Source: Kwoniella bestiolae CBS 10118
Taxonomy: Eukaryota > Basidiomycota > Tremellomycetes > Tremellales > Cryptococcaceae
NCBI RefSeq assembly: GCF_000512585.2
Contig: NC_089244.1
Location: forward strand, 1,984,001-2,048,000
Direction of reading: 5' to 3'
Length of the DNA: 64,000 bases
Shown here: positions 1-11,694 of the stretch, in pieces
How positions within the stretch are numbered: position 1 is the stretch's first letter
How the letters are laid out: every line of letters starts with the position of its first letter
The notes under the pieces: generated by a model
The model's input: the letters and a program-made list of their open reading frames with translations, nothing else
Told to the model about the DNA's origin: nothing
The model's database searches: none
Translations under genes and position numbers: made by a program

Positions 1-1975
1 CCAATGAACGAAGATCAGGTCGAAGAGGGAGAAGTAGACCATGTCAGGCGGAGAGAACTCCTCGGTCTTGAGTAATGGTGATTCGGGGGATGTGAGGTAG
101 TCGACGATAGCGATCATGTTGTTGGCGAAATGCTGGGCTGAGCCTGCTTCGATATACTTGATGGAGTCTCTGCGGATGGATAACTTAGCTTCTAGATGTC
201 TCTCGTGAAGGAATTGGTGACTTACTTCTTTGTGTGGTAGAAATAACTATGTCCGACTGTTGCCATCTGATGAAGGTGTTCATGTCAGCTTACCTTACAA
301 TCCGTGTTCGAGATCCAGCTGACTCACATCCAACCCCGACACTCCGAGGTATTTCTCAAATTGAACAAAGTCGGTACTGTCGTCTATCATCAGCTGCGCA
401 TTTGTATGGTGCGATCATTTGTTTCCAACTCACTCAGACATGATGATACCAGATGAGAATACATCGGCAGCAATGACTGTTCCTCTGGGGCTATCACACC
501 GCACCATCAGCTTGCTAGTCCAGCTCATTCGTAGACGATCGGCTTACTGAGGAGCATGCGAATAAGCCTCGATCATCTCCTTGCTCGTAGCTTGGAACAA
601 CAATGCACCTCCCGTACTTCCAGCAGCTACAAGCACAATGAGCTCAAGTCTGCTCATAGGATGAATATAAGAAAGCTGACCTTCGAGATTGATCATCGCT
701 CGGACCCTGCTCAACTTCGTCAGTCTGCTCATAAGCATCTAGCAAACCTCGACTCACTGATGTCTTGTGGAATGCTTGGTAGAATACAAGTGTGAACCAT
801 CCTGTAGCGTCTCTACTACATCAGCCAAATCCAACTGATTGCGACGCACCTTCACCTCCATTCCACACTACACCATGAGTCAGCTCATCACTCCACCCCA
901 CGATAGTAGAAGAGACATAGCGGACATACTGAATATCACAGACGCATCGAACGGTCTATCCCGTTCTACCAACACTCTAGCCAAATCAAGCATGACTCCC
1001 ACGCCCATTCCGTCGCTGCAGGTCAAGAGCAAGGTTTAATCGATCAGCTTCTCTTCCTCTTCTGATGATCTAGCCGAGAAAAGACATACTCGGCGGCACC
1101 AGGAGAAGGCAAAGTTGAGTCCATATGTGATCCCAGCAATATCGCATCTTTCTCTGGTCTTGGTGCAGACTCGTTGTATGACGGAGGGTTCTTAGACGAT
1201 AATTTGAGGATTATATTGGTTATTCCATTATACGCTTTCAGGACTTCGTGATCTAGGATGTCGAATCTGTGGATTTGCGAGCGTGGTCAGCTTTACTTCC
1301 ATTAGCTTCATGGGCAGTGAAACAATGAGTCCAGACATTGTTGTAAGGGACAGTGAGTGGTGCACATGAAAGACGTAACTGAGATAGCAGTTACCCACGA
1401 ATGGAATCCCGAGCCCTGCTGCACCCACCATTCACAATCCAGCACTCCGCCTTCCTCGCATCTACTGACGATCTTCCGTACCTCGCCCAGCACATATTCT
1501 TCACCTCTTACAGCCTCGTCCGTACCAACCGTTCTAAATCCGATATTCTCTAGCGATTCTATATGCCCAAGAATGAGCTGTTCGGAAGGTTGCGGATTGC
1601 CATTCACGTCGCTATAATCCACTTTCGCATATCAGCATCTCCCAAGATATTACAGACCAGTCTTGAGAAGAAGAAGGGAGGGTATATGAGAAAGAGAAAG
1701 ACATACTACGGTTCCAACCTCTCCGGTAACTTGTAATGCAATTTAGATAGATAAAACGGTAACACCGTCAAAATCACCAAGAGCAAGAGGTAATTCCATA
1801 ATGCAGTTTTCTCCACTGTAGGCTCCTCTTTCAGCTGAACCTTGACGTCCTTAGCTATGACAGGGGTCAGGACTGGTTCTTGTTGTTGCTGTTCGTTCGA
1901 TCCATTCGAAGTGGACGGTTCGGTAGACTTGGCGTTGGTGGGATGCCCATTGGATAAGGGAGTATCAACTACCAT
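1..1975 (-). CDS. M28-family ER/vacuolar membrane metallopeptidase (ERMP1/Pff1-like), 3' end outside window
   Basis: Zinc exopeptidase of the M28 family, membrane-anchored in the ER or vacuole. Read right to left, the first exon starts at ATG 1975 with a low-complexity cytosolic stretch followed by one transmembrane segment (NYLLLLVILTVLPFYLSKLH). Later exons give the family signature: NIGFRTVGT and CEWWVQQGSGFH, the zinc-ligand motif LLGSHMDSTLPSPGAA, SDGMGVGVMLDLARVLVE, the catalytic Glu-Glu in WNGGEETLQDGSH, then MINLE/AAGSTGGALLFQ and PRGTVIAADVFSSGIIMS. I count about eight short introns. The C-terminal multi-pass region lies beyond position 1. The junction between exon 1 (donor near 1704) and exon 2 (acceptor near 1622) is out of phase with the simplest GT-AG join, so one splice site there is unresolved. 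Family assignment is firm; ER versus vacuolar location is inference. Confidence 0.85.
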
Positions 1976-2575
1976 CTTGTCCTTCTGACCACCTGGCTGA
2001 AGAATGTATACACGGGACGATGAGATGGGTGGCGATACTTTCCAAACAGATGATTATATATGCACAGGTTGGATGTAGAGTAAAAGAGAGAGGAAAGAGA
2101 GATGAAGGATATCAGGTGTTCGTATCAAAGATTAACTTAATGATTACACTAAAACGTTGACATCATAACAATCAAAGAGTGTAAACCTTAAGTTGGCTAG
2201 GTCTGCCTCTATTCCCCGCATACTCCGCATACATACATTCCGCAGTCAAGCTCTGTCTCTGTTTGCTCATCTGGACTAGCTATGGAACAAGGACTGTACC
2301 CATATGCATGTCGTCGTACATGTATGCATAGGATAACTCTTACTCTTGCTGAGCCTATACTCGCATATGTACTCATCTCATTCTGCTTACGAATTCGGTT
2401 ACTCCCCCTGCCGTGTCAATCGTAATCTTCCGCACAGACGTACCACAAGTGCAAGCGGCGATCACCGCGTCTCTTTCCCTAGCATCTTAGAAGAAAAAGT
2501 TGAAAGATGAAAGCACGGATGTAAATAGCGATAAAGCTGAAGCAGACTATCAATACTTGACCCGTCATCTGCATA
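1976..2575. promoter_or_regulatory. Divergent intergenic region between the M28 peptidase and DEG1
   Basis: About 600 bases separate the two divergent start codons. I see AT-rich stretches and short pyrimidine runs, no convincing ORF and no RNA gene. It must hold the 5' leaders and promoters of both genes. Confidence 0.5.
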
Positions 2576-4285
2576 TTGGACACTACCACACAAACCATCC
2601 CTTCTCTGATCTACTCCCACCCCACTCGCTATATGCGATCCACCCTCACCCTCCTGACAAGACGGTACACACGAAGAATGGCGCACCTCGCCTCTCTATC
2701 AAAGGAAGAGCTCATAGCCAAGATCCAATCCCTCGAGGACGCAGCTCAGTCCCAGGCAGCCAAGTCAATCCCATCCCAAGATGGACCATCTACCAAACCT
2801 ACTTCATCGTCAACCCTGCCCTCAGCACCTGACACGCCGATTCTAGGTCCAAATGGTAAACCCCTACGTAAACACGAGCGCAAACAACTCAAGAAAAATA
2901 CCAAACCCTTCATCTACCATTCCCACCCCACACGCCACATAGCTCTGATGATCTCATACTACGGCTGGCCCTACTGCGGACTCGCCCTCCAACCGCCCAT
3001 AGGCGACAAACCTGCCGTGGAGACTGTCGAGTCGGAGTTGCTGAGGGCGCTGGAAAAGACCAAACTCATAGAGGAGGGGGCGGGGCTGGAAGGGTGCGGG
3101 TATTCAAGGTGCGGGAGGACGGATAGGGGGGTGAGTGGGCATGGGCAGGTGGTTAATCTCTGGGTTAGGAGTTTGAGGAAGAGGGAGGATGGGGGTGAAC
3201 CGTTACCTGAGGAAGTGGGGTGGAGGGATGCGAGGGATCCTTTGGAAGTGATACCTCCCATTCAGAACGAAGAACAGGAGGTGGAGAACAACGACGATGC
3301 AACTACAATGAAAAAGAAAAAGAAGGCCTACGATTCCCCCAAAACACCCTCGCAGATATTGGAATTCCCCTACCCCAAACTCCTCAACTCCGTCCTCCCC
3401 CCCTCTATCCGGGTTCTCGCATGGTCACCTCTCCACACCGAATTCGACAGTCGTTTCTCCTGTTCTTACAGACACTACAAATACGCTTTCCACCTATCCC
3501 CTCATCTAGATTTGGAACTGATGAACAAGGGGGCAGAATACCTAATAGGGGAGAACGATCATCGGAATTTCTGTAAGCTTGACGGCTCAAAGCAGATAAA
3601 GAACCATCGGAGGACAGTGCTCAAGGCGTATTTCGAGCTTGACGCCAACACCAACGGGGAGAGGGTAATATTCAACCTTATTGGAACAGCATTCCTATGG
3701 CATCAAGTCCGTCATATCATTGCTGTCCTCTTCCTTGTTGGAAGTAAGTTAGAACAACCGGAGATAGTCAAGGATCTACTGGATGTGGAGAAATATCCTT
3801 CAAAACCTATTTACACGATGGGAGAACCCCTTCCTCTCACATTGCATGAATGTGGGTATGAGGATGGGATACTAGATTGGAGATTTGGAGGGTACGATGG
3901 GCCATACACCACTTTGACTCAGGAGAGGAAAGAGGAAATATATGTGGATGCGATGGGGGGTAGAGAGGGGTTCGAAAGGCAGTTATTGGCTGTTAGTCAG
4001 GAGGCAGATCTGAGGAGTTGGCAGATCAATGGATCATTACGGAAGATGAGGGAGATATATGGAGAAACTACCAGGAAAGATAAGATAGGTCAGGTTATAT
4101 ATCCCGTTGGTGGTGGGGAGGTCGTCATTGGGATGAATTACAGGAAGCTTGAAGATAGACCAAGGGGTGAGACGCCGGAGCAAGTTAATAGGAAATGGAG
4201 GGAGATGAAGGGGAGGAGTGGTGGGAAGGGAAAGAGGTTTGAGGGGATGGACGTGGACGTGGATGGTGAGGGGGGTGATGAGTAG
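2576..4285 (+). CDS. DEG1: tRNA pseudouridine38/39 synthase (Deg1/Pus3)
   Basis: TruA-family pseudouridine synthase that modifies U38/U39 in tRNA anticodon stems; eukaryotic members act in nucleus and cytoplasm and often mitochondria. The reading frame is uninterrupted (569 aa). It shows the TruA core: LMISYYGWPYCGLALQPP, the catalytic-Asp motif YSRCGRTDRGVSGHGQVV, FDSRFSCSYRHYKYAF, NFCKLDGS and FLWHQVRHIIAVLFLVGS, followed by KPIYTMGEPLPLTLHECGY, typical of Pus3 rather than Pus1. The internal Met at 2681 starts MAHLASLSKEELIAKIQSLE, which matches the usual Deg1 N-terminus. The 35 residues before it are basic and hydroxylated and could be a mitochondrial presequence, so dual starts are possible. 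An acidic/Lys-rich insert near residues 235-255 looks like a loop. Confidence 0.95.
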   Translation: MDTTTQTIPSLIYSHPTRYMRSTLTLLTRRYTRRMAHLASLSKEELIAKIQSLEDAAQSQAAKSIPSQDGPSTKPTSSSTLPSAPDTPILGPNGKPLRKHERKQLKKNTKPFIYHSHPTRHIALMISYYGWPYCGLALQPPIGDKPAVETVESELLRALEKTKLIEEGAGLEGCGYSRCGRTDRGVSGHGQVVNLWVRSLRKREDGGEPLPEEVGWRDARDPLEVIPPIQNEEQEVENNDDATTMKKKKKAYDSPKTPSQILEFPYPKLLNSVLPPSIRVLAWSPLHTEFDSRFSCSYRHYKYAFHLSPHLDLELMNKGAEYLIGENDHRNFCKLDGSKQIKNHRRTVLKAYFELDANTNGERVIFNLIGTAFLWHQVRHIIAVLFLVGSKLEQPEIVKDLLDVEKYPSKPIYTMGEPLPLTLHECGYEDGILDWRFGGYDGPYTTLTQERKEEIYVDAMGGREGFERQLLAVSQEADLRSWQINGSLRKMREIYGETTRKDKIGQVIYPVGGGEVVIGMNYRKLEDRPRGETPEQVNRKWREMKGRSGGKGKRFEGMDVDVDGEGGDE

Positions 4286-4695
4286 GGTGGTCGTAATGTA
4301 TCTCACGTTTATCAGGTACAGGTAGATCGCTAGAGGTGATGACATAGATTGCACCTAATATGGCAAGGACAATGATGCACTTGTATATAATGTATCGCTC
4401 TTATTCAACGCAGTGCTTATTATGGTTCTCACCACACAACACTCTTTGTCTGTTTCATCGACACTGCTTCGGCTGGCTGTCCGATTCCTCGATATGTGGA
4501 AAATGATACATCTCGAAAAACCTGAATTTATGAAAATATGAACAATATATAGTAGGAAGAGTAGATATGTGGAATTGTCAACTCATCTACACCCGAAACT
4601 TTCCCAAACGATAGCTTCTCACGTCCTTCATGACCACCATATCTTTTCCCAACCGACCACATCCCATCTCATCTGTACTATCTCATCACCACCAC
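4286..4695. other. Convergent 3' intergenic region, DEG1 / U1-C
   Basis: About 400 bases between two converging stop codons. Only AT-rich 3'-UTR-like sequence is visible; no ORF or RNA gene is supported. Confidence 0.4.
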
Positions 4696-5934
4696 TTAAT
4701 GACTCCCCATCATCCTCAACCTATCAGGATGTATCCCCGGCGCAGCGCCCGCAGGGGGTTGACTAGCCTGCGTAAACGTAGGAGGCGGTGCTCCTGCTCC
4801 AGCACCAGCGCCAGTGGGCGGACTAGCGAACCCGTTAGTTGGAGGCGGTCTGAAAGGTAATCCACTACCTGACGAAGGCGGAGGGGGACCGTTGAATCCG
4901 TTTACCCCTGTAGGAGGGAAAGGAGGTGCTCCAGCGCCCATACCTCGGAAGGGGGGTGGGGTACCCGAGCCGCCTGGAGGAGCGTAGCCGTTGGGAGGAG
5001 GGAAGGGTGGGCGGAAGGGGGCGGTATTATTGTTGGGTGGTGGGAAAGGAGGTTGCGAGGGTGATTGGGGTGGGAAGCCTGCGAGGGAGAGGGGTGGGGG
5101 TCAGCTGTATGTATTGGTGTTATAAAGCCAAGTCCTGATGATAGATCTACGAGATACAAGTCAAGTAACACAGCAACCCCATGTATCTCCTGCCTTTACC
5201 CAAAGCCTGCTCCAACTTCCTCCACTACAGCTACCGCTGTCATTGAGAGTTCCCTCGATCCGACTTACTCCCTCTCTCAGATTCATCCATCCGGCCTCTC
5301 TTGCATTACCTCGAGCCTTCCATCCGTCTCCCTACCTTCTCGCCACTACCAACCAACACCTAAAGCTCCTCCCTCACCTTCCATCAACCTATACCTCATC
5401 CCTCAATTCTGACCCACGAACCAAACAATCAAAACTCCCTCGTTCCGCACAGAACCTCACTCACCTCCCTGCGTAGTCAAAGGATTCATAAACCCCGCCC
5501 CCAACCTCATACTAGGCGCCATCATCATCTGTTGTCTTCCACCTCCGCTCTCATGCTGACTAATAATCTGATCAATTATATTCTGAGCTTTATCGTGGTT
5601 CAGCCCCGCAAAGTAATCACGGACGTTGGCGACGTGGTTTCGGCCTGTGTTGTGTGCTTTTCGGGCGTTCATCGAGTCGTGCGTTAGGTAGCTTTGTTGC
5701 GGATCGATATCAGTGATATGTAGGGCAATTGGTTGGACAAGGAGATGGGGTAAGGGGAAGGGGAAGGAAAGGGAAGAAGGGATTAGAAGGGAAATGGAAT
5801 GGAATGGAGAAAGATGATGAGAGATATCAACTCGGAGGGAAGGAAGACGTATAGAGCATAGCATCGTTATACAGTAATGCAAGCAAGAGAGACGACACTC
5901 ACATATCACAGTAATCACAATAATATTTACCCAT
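4696..5934 (-). CDS. YHC1: U1 small nuclear ribonucleoprotein C (Yhc1/U1-C)
   Basis: Core U1 snRNP protein that stabilises pairing of U1 snRNA with the 5' splice site. Three exons, 5903-5934, 5465-5691 and 4696-5078, join in phase to 213 aa. The N-terminus MGKYYCDYCDIYLTHDSMN is the invariant U1-type C2H2 zinc finger (Cys6, Cys9, then His24 and His30 in ARKAHNTGRNH), followed by the usual helix VRDYFAGLNHDKAQNIIDQI. The remainder is a long Pro/Gly/Ala-rich tail (PFPPPNN, GSGTPPPFRGMG), as in metazoan and basidiomycete U1-C and unlike the short yeast protein. The first exon is only 32 bases. The open stretch visible at the 5' end of exon 2 is intron read-through; the zinc finger needs the tiny upstream exon. 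Confidence 0.95.
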
Positions 5935-6630
5935 CTTGCGCTGATTCTATCTTCTGTGCTACCTGCTTTCGTCCTATGTTATATGTACTATGTGTTGCCG
6001 CGATTCCGTTCGAAGACTGGTGATTAGGGTATCTCGATATATATGCGCTTCAAGGACTGGTGATAGTATGCTCTTGTGTTGAGTATATCGAGTATATATG
6101 TGTGAATGATTGATGATGAATGCATGCAAAGTGCGAATGAGCAGATGAAGCAGAAAAGGAAGAAATCATATCATTCATAAACGGAACTCTGACGCGTGCC
6201 TAGCGGGGACCTACCACTTCCGCTGTATAGTGACAATTGCGCATGCCTAACAACACGGTTGCACACATCGATACTCAACCACCTTTTTCAGCTGGATAAA
6301 CCTCGACGTCGAAGATCTGATCTGATATGCATGGATGAGTGATATAGGTAACATAACATACGTACAAAGAGAACTAAATAGCTACGCATATTCATGTATA
6401 TACAACGGAAGTAACTTGATGTTAAACATATACAAAAGACGAGATGTAGTATCACTTTACAAAAGGTTTTCTGGTTAAAGGTCGTATTCGTGTCATCTAA
6501 TTTCGATTTACTGACATCATGTCGATCGCCTTCATTCATTCATGTACACTACACCCAACACAAACTTGGTCAGCCATTGGCCACCAACCCTCAAGCTCAA
6601 TCACTCACGCTTTACATTCTATCTTCTCTC
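5935..6630. other. Intergenic region upstream of U1-C and downstream of the PARP-E2 gene
   Basis: About 700 bases holding the U1-C promoter side (near 5940-6200) and the 3' UTR of the PARP gene. Several TATAT runs occur around 6035-6105 on the plus strand. No supported gene. Confidence 0.4.
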
Positions 6631-9600
6631 TCACAAAGTCAACTTATCAAAGTCTCTAGGAATTTGCCAACCCTATATCAAACTCAATCATCAGCTACTC
6701 ATCTCTCTCAACCAGACCAGAAAACGAAATATAGTCAAACTGACATGAGCCGATGCTACCCTCTTGTACGCTTCGATAGCCTCTCTCATCGTATAAGGTG
6801 AATTCCAATTACGCGGATCGAGTTTGGCAGGAGGTGTAGCTTCCGTCATGTTTGTCTGCGGCGCAACGATATCGACTTGTCAGTCTCTTATCATCATAAG
6901 CTAATATACGTTCTGGTGTTATACAACCATACGTTCAAAAGATATAAGAAGCGAAAGAAGACACCCACCATTACCTCCCTAACCACAGCTTCCGTACAAA
7001 AAGCAGGATTCCACCCCGTGCCAGTCATAAGTTCATTACACACACTCCCCCCTCCCGTGATATTACCTCCCCCACCATGCATGAAGGGCATCATCCTAGG
7101 GTGAATAATTCGCATGAAAGGTGGGGAATGAGGGAAAGATGCGGGGAATCGTAACTCGGCGATGATAGATGAGATGTCATGTTTTTTCAACTCTTTGTGC
7201 AGATGCGAGTCAGGCGGGAAGGTGTGAAGTTCGAGAATCCAGCAATAGAGACTGATTGTAAATGTTAAGCAGTGAGCATCATTCTCGCCTGAATATACCG
7301 ACCGCCTGGATATACCGAGTGTACAATAGAAAGGAAGGAGCACAACGATGACAAGCATGTCAGACGAATTAGCTCACCTCTCAACATCAGGATTCACCCA
7401 AAATGGTAACGTCCCCTCCTCCTGAGCTTTCACAACAGCTTTCAGCTCCTTACCCAAAGCTTTATTAGCCACCACACTAGTTTCGGTAGGTGGAGGCAAC
7501 ATCTCAAGTCGGTCATATCGACTTTGAGGGGATGGTTTGAAGAGGACAAGGGGTTTAGGAGGTGGAGGTGGGGGATTGAAGATATCTTGATCGGTTTCAT
7601 CGTTGGCATCGCCGTCGATATAAGTCGTTCGAGTCAACTTTTCGGGCATTCTCTGTGTTGGCCATCAGAAGCCAATCAGCTATGTATTCTGCGCTATTGT
7701 CGACTGTTGAGCTACTCACAACTGCCAAGGGGTTCTTGCCGAAAGTCGTCTTAATTCTGAGCATCGGATCATGGACGAACAAAGCTCCCTTGGCAGACTG
7801 GGCCTTTCGGACCCTTTCTTCTTCGACTTCTTCGGATGTCTCCATCATATTGGTTCCCTGAACGAGAAGGAGGAAAGGTTTGATTTGCTTGACGTTGTTG
7901 ACTATGATCAAAGAGGTGTTTTATCAGCTATCTAGGCAAACAAACGGAACGTGGGCCGGTTTTCCCTCACCAACATAATACGGGTGTGAGGATGCAAAGG
8001 TGTGCGGCACGTTCACTGTATAAAATGTCAGCTCATATCATGCAAAGAGGGCCAGGGGTGCCCGCCACTAAAAGAGCGACACAAGGATGATTCGCTGAGA
8101 TGAAACAACTCACCTAGCTCCACCAGAGCAGTAGCTTTTGACAACTTGAAGTCGGCATTTTCTCTAATATAAGGTGTTCCCCTTGAATAACTTCCCATAG
8201 AAGTCCCCGAGTCAGGTGCGAAATAAACACCATTACCGTATGCCTAAACTCAGATGCGTCAGCATGCCGAACAGCAGCATTCCTGATATGTCGTAGAAGG
8301 AGACGACAGGTATGTGTCAAATAGATAGAAACCAACGGTTAAAACGCACTCTTCCATTTATAGTATCAGTGAAATCCAGTCCAGTCCTCAGTATATTATG
8401 CCATCTTTCAGTGCCCGAGCCTATACATCATTGGAAATCTATCATCAGCAACCATCTCTTTACCAGTTTCCGTCTTCGTTATTTAGGAAAAGTGTAACCG
8501 AATCACTTACCATGGAAAGCAAGCAACGTCGGATAATTCACACAATTTCTATTCCCCTTCTTAGCCAACTCAATCTCATTCCTAAAATTACTCTCCTGTT
8601 CGGGTGATCCAACCACAAAAGTGAATTGTTTCAGATCTCCTCCAAAGCCTCCATAAACAGCTTGCGAAGGAGTAGTAGAAGTAGCAGAAGAGGCATCTTG
8701 TACACCTTCACCGGGTTTGGTTTCTTTCAAATAGGCTCTGCAAGATCCTACCAGCCATCGCAGCACTCCGATGGACCCCGAGGGAGCTTCGATGGACTTG
8801 AGCTTCCCGCCTGACTCAAGGTGAGCTTTGATCTCTGATATTCTAGGTAGTTTCTCGATCAACCAGGCTAGTGCTCTACGTTGATCGGGATCAGATAATT
8901 CGTCGAGAAGCTGAGGCTGAGGGATACCAAATTCGGGTGGGACTTCGATACTACGGGTTTCGTAAGCTTCGATCTCGATGATAACTCGATCATGAGTGAC
9001 CTACTGTAGATGATGGGGTAGTTCCATTCTTGTGTTGGGACCTGAAGCTGCCGCACAATGGGCGAAGGATACAAGCACGTCGACCACCGCAGGATGGGTG
9101 ACAATCGTATGTTCGACGGAAGGACCGAGACCCAGACTCATGAATCCATAGATGCAGAGCGGCTTATCGCAAACGTAAGGTCGAAGAGAAGGGATGTTGA
9201 CTTCGAGACCGCAATTCTGCACACCAAACATCGGCTCTGATATTGGAAAAGAAGAAGACGACTAGCTCACCAGACAGTACTTCGGAGCTTCCATGAACCT
9301 TCGCAATACCCAATGGAAAGTCACTAATGGGATATTCCTCTCGAACCCTTTAGCGATAGGATCATCTTTGTCCTCTTTCCCTGTGCTCCTAGAAACTTGA
9401 TTGTACTGGAACACCTGTCGAGTCTCTTCTTCATCCATCCCAATTCTATCTGACGTGGTCCAGTTCAGTCCAAAGGCAGTTCGGAGTTTATAGCATCTTC
9501 CAAACGATTTGAGGTAATTGAGGATTGGAGCAGACAGGTAGAATCCAGGCATCCCGTGTCCCCTGGTGGTAGACACCATAACATCGAGTGGGGGCTTATC

Positions 9601-11203
9601 TATTTCACATTGTTAGCACAATTACAGGACGTGGTGGACTCACAATTAGGATGGAAACCAAGCCAATAGTTCATCTTGTCCAGATGAGGAGGATAAGTGT
9701 CCGTTCCCATCATCAAAGTCAATCTCCGATCCTTTTTCCAGGCATTTACTAGCCCATCATCCCACATGCCCAATACATTTGGGTCGATGGGAAGGTTCTT
9801 GAGGGGTATCGAATATGAGACCACCCAGAAGTCCGAGACTCTCGTTAAACCAGGCCGGTAACCCCACTCCTCTGCCTGCTGGAAATGCCTGTTGGGTATT
9901 GGTGTCTTGTCAGCTTGACTATCTCTCCATCATTTTTATGGCGTGACAAGTCCGCCCCCAAGATTGTTCCATACCCCCTCTTCCCCTATTGTACCGATCG
10001 ATACATCATTCTCTCCTACCCTCCATACTCCCGTACGCCAACCTCCTGCCGGGGCTCCTTGTTCTGTGCACGTCGCTTCTTCTTCCTCTTTAGTCTCCCA
10101 AAGAAGGTGCAAATCCCTGCTAAGAAAGTCACTCACTCTTTTATCTGTATCCAACCCGCCCCTAAATCCCCCTCCGACCCTTTCGCAATCTCGAACCCTC
10201 TTCCCGGATCCTCCGCCCAGGGATCGGCACCATCAATCATCTCTTCGTCTTCATCCTCATCTTGTTCTCCTTCAACAAAATCTCCCGGAATTCCACCTGT
10301 AGCCTCATCATCGCCCTGTAAGGATGCTAGGATCTTCCCGAGAAGGAGGGGTAATTCCAGGTCGTACACTTCGGTGAAGCGAGAGAAAGTGGTATCAGCT
10401 CTTCTTGGTAGGGCATCGGGGGAGAAGAGGACGAGTTTGTAAGATGCTGGGTAATTCTTCAGGTCTAGTGAGGGAGAAAGTACGAGGTTAGCAAGGAACA
10501 TCAATGAGAATGGTCATAAGGACCGATGGTAATTTTGCTCACCTTGAAATACTATATCGAGACCGAATTTGAATTCTCTTCCATCTATATCATCATATGC
10601 CAGCTCGAAGGTAATTGAATCGTCCGAATCGCCGAGTTTGAACTCTAGTTAGAAGGTGAATCTCACGTCAGCTCCTATCAGATGCCAATCCGAGAGGGTA
10701 GACCCACCTCTCACCGTCCCTATCATCCCCGCATATCCTTCTATTTCTCCTTGTACCGCCCACTTGCTCTTGCAAAGGCCATAATCCCTCTTCCACCCCG
10801 CCCGTCCGAAACTCACTTCCTCCGTCAAAGCAGGAGAAGGAAGTCCCACTTTGTTTGCTTTACTTTTGACCTGATCCTGCAGGGAAGCACTGATTGCAGC
10901 TTGTATATCATCGTCAATCTCGAAATCCTCCCCTTCAGCACCCGAGAAGAAGGTATCTTCTCCCTCTTCATCAGAGTCATCGACAATTATCGGTTGATGC
11001 GCGCTCATCTCGACTTTTCTCTTCTTCGTTGGTCGAGCAGCAGGAGTGGTAACAGTCGATGTGGAAGTAGATGCTTCAGGCTGTTGTTGTTTTGTTGTTG
11101 ACGAACGGGTGACTCTTTTGGTAGGTTGAGCCGCAGTAGTGGTGGAGGAGGAAGAAGAAGGTTGAAGTTGGCCTCGTTTTTTCCTTGATGACATGTGTGT
11201 CAA
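6631..11203 (-). CDS. UIM / RWD-like / PARP / ubiquitin-conjugating (E2) multidomain protein
   Basis: Predicted mono-ADP-ribosyltransferase fused to a UBE2Q-like E2 domain. From the N-terminus: basic Ser/Thr-rich tail with KKRKVE; a ubiquitin-interacting motif (DDDIQAAISASLQ); an RWD-like segment (FELAYDDIDGREFKFG, ending YPASYKLVLFSPD); a linker with an acidic stretch; DKPLCIYGFMSLGLGPSVEH and IGVLRWLVGSCRAYLKE, as in PARP6/8-type proteins; the PARP core YPTLLAFHG, AYGNGVYFAPDSGTSMGSYS and HPYYVVNNVKQIKPFLLLV; then the E2 domain RFPASFPHSPPFMRIIHPR, GGGSVCNELMTGTGWNP (active-site Cys) and a C-terminal exon encoding HGWQIPRDFDKLTL. The triad reads H-Y-Y, which in this class argues for mono- not poly-ADP-ribosylation. 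About twelve exons; the annotated Met may be the second one, at 11194 (MSSRKKRG). This PARP-UBC fusion type is known from fungi; the substrate is unknown. Confidence 0.88.
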
Positions 11204-11694
11204 GTGAGTGCGAATCAGTGCGTTGATCGTAGTGTCGAATGGAGGGTACGTGCACCGTGGATTTGTGTTGACTTATTTGATGTTCTATATCTAATTTGCG
11301 AGAGATGAGAGATGAGAGGATGAAGAGGGATGGGAGCGATGATTGATCACATCTTATATACTAGGTACTTTATACAGCTCTGATACAGCTGACTGACCGT
11401 AGTTGACCAGTAGTAGTTGACTGTGTTCTATGTACCGTACGAGTAAGCAAGTACTAAGGTCATCATTCTTTGCACTGTTTCACTTAGAGATACAGTTACA
11501 GTTATGTTATTATCTGAATGCGGGGAAATAACCCATGTAGTGCGGGGTACACGGGCATCGCTCAGTTACGTAAACATCGCGTCAATGCACATTCCTCTCA
11601 CCTCCCTCACACACATCTCTGAACCCTCGCTCTCTTGACTTTCTCTCTTCTCTCACTCTCATCAATCCTATCAGACCCATCGAGCACACACAAA
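11204..11694. promoter_or_regulatory. Bidirectional promoter region, PARP-E2 / IFA38
   Basis: About 490 bases between divergent start codons. It contains GATGAGA-type purine repeats (11305-11330), a TATATA near 11355 and a pyrimidine-rich leader (CTCTCTTCTCTCACTCTC) just before the IFA38 ATG. No ORF. Confidence 0.5.
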
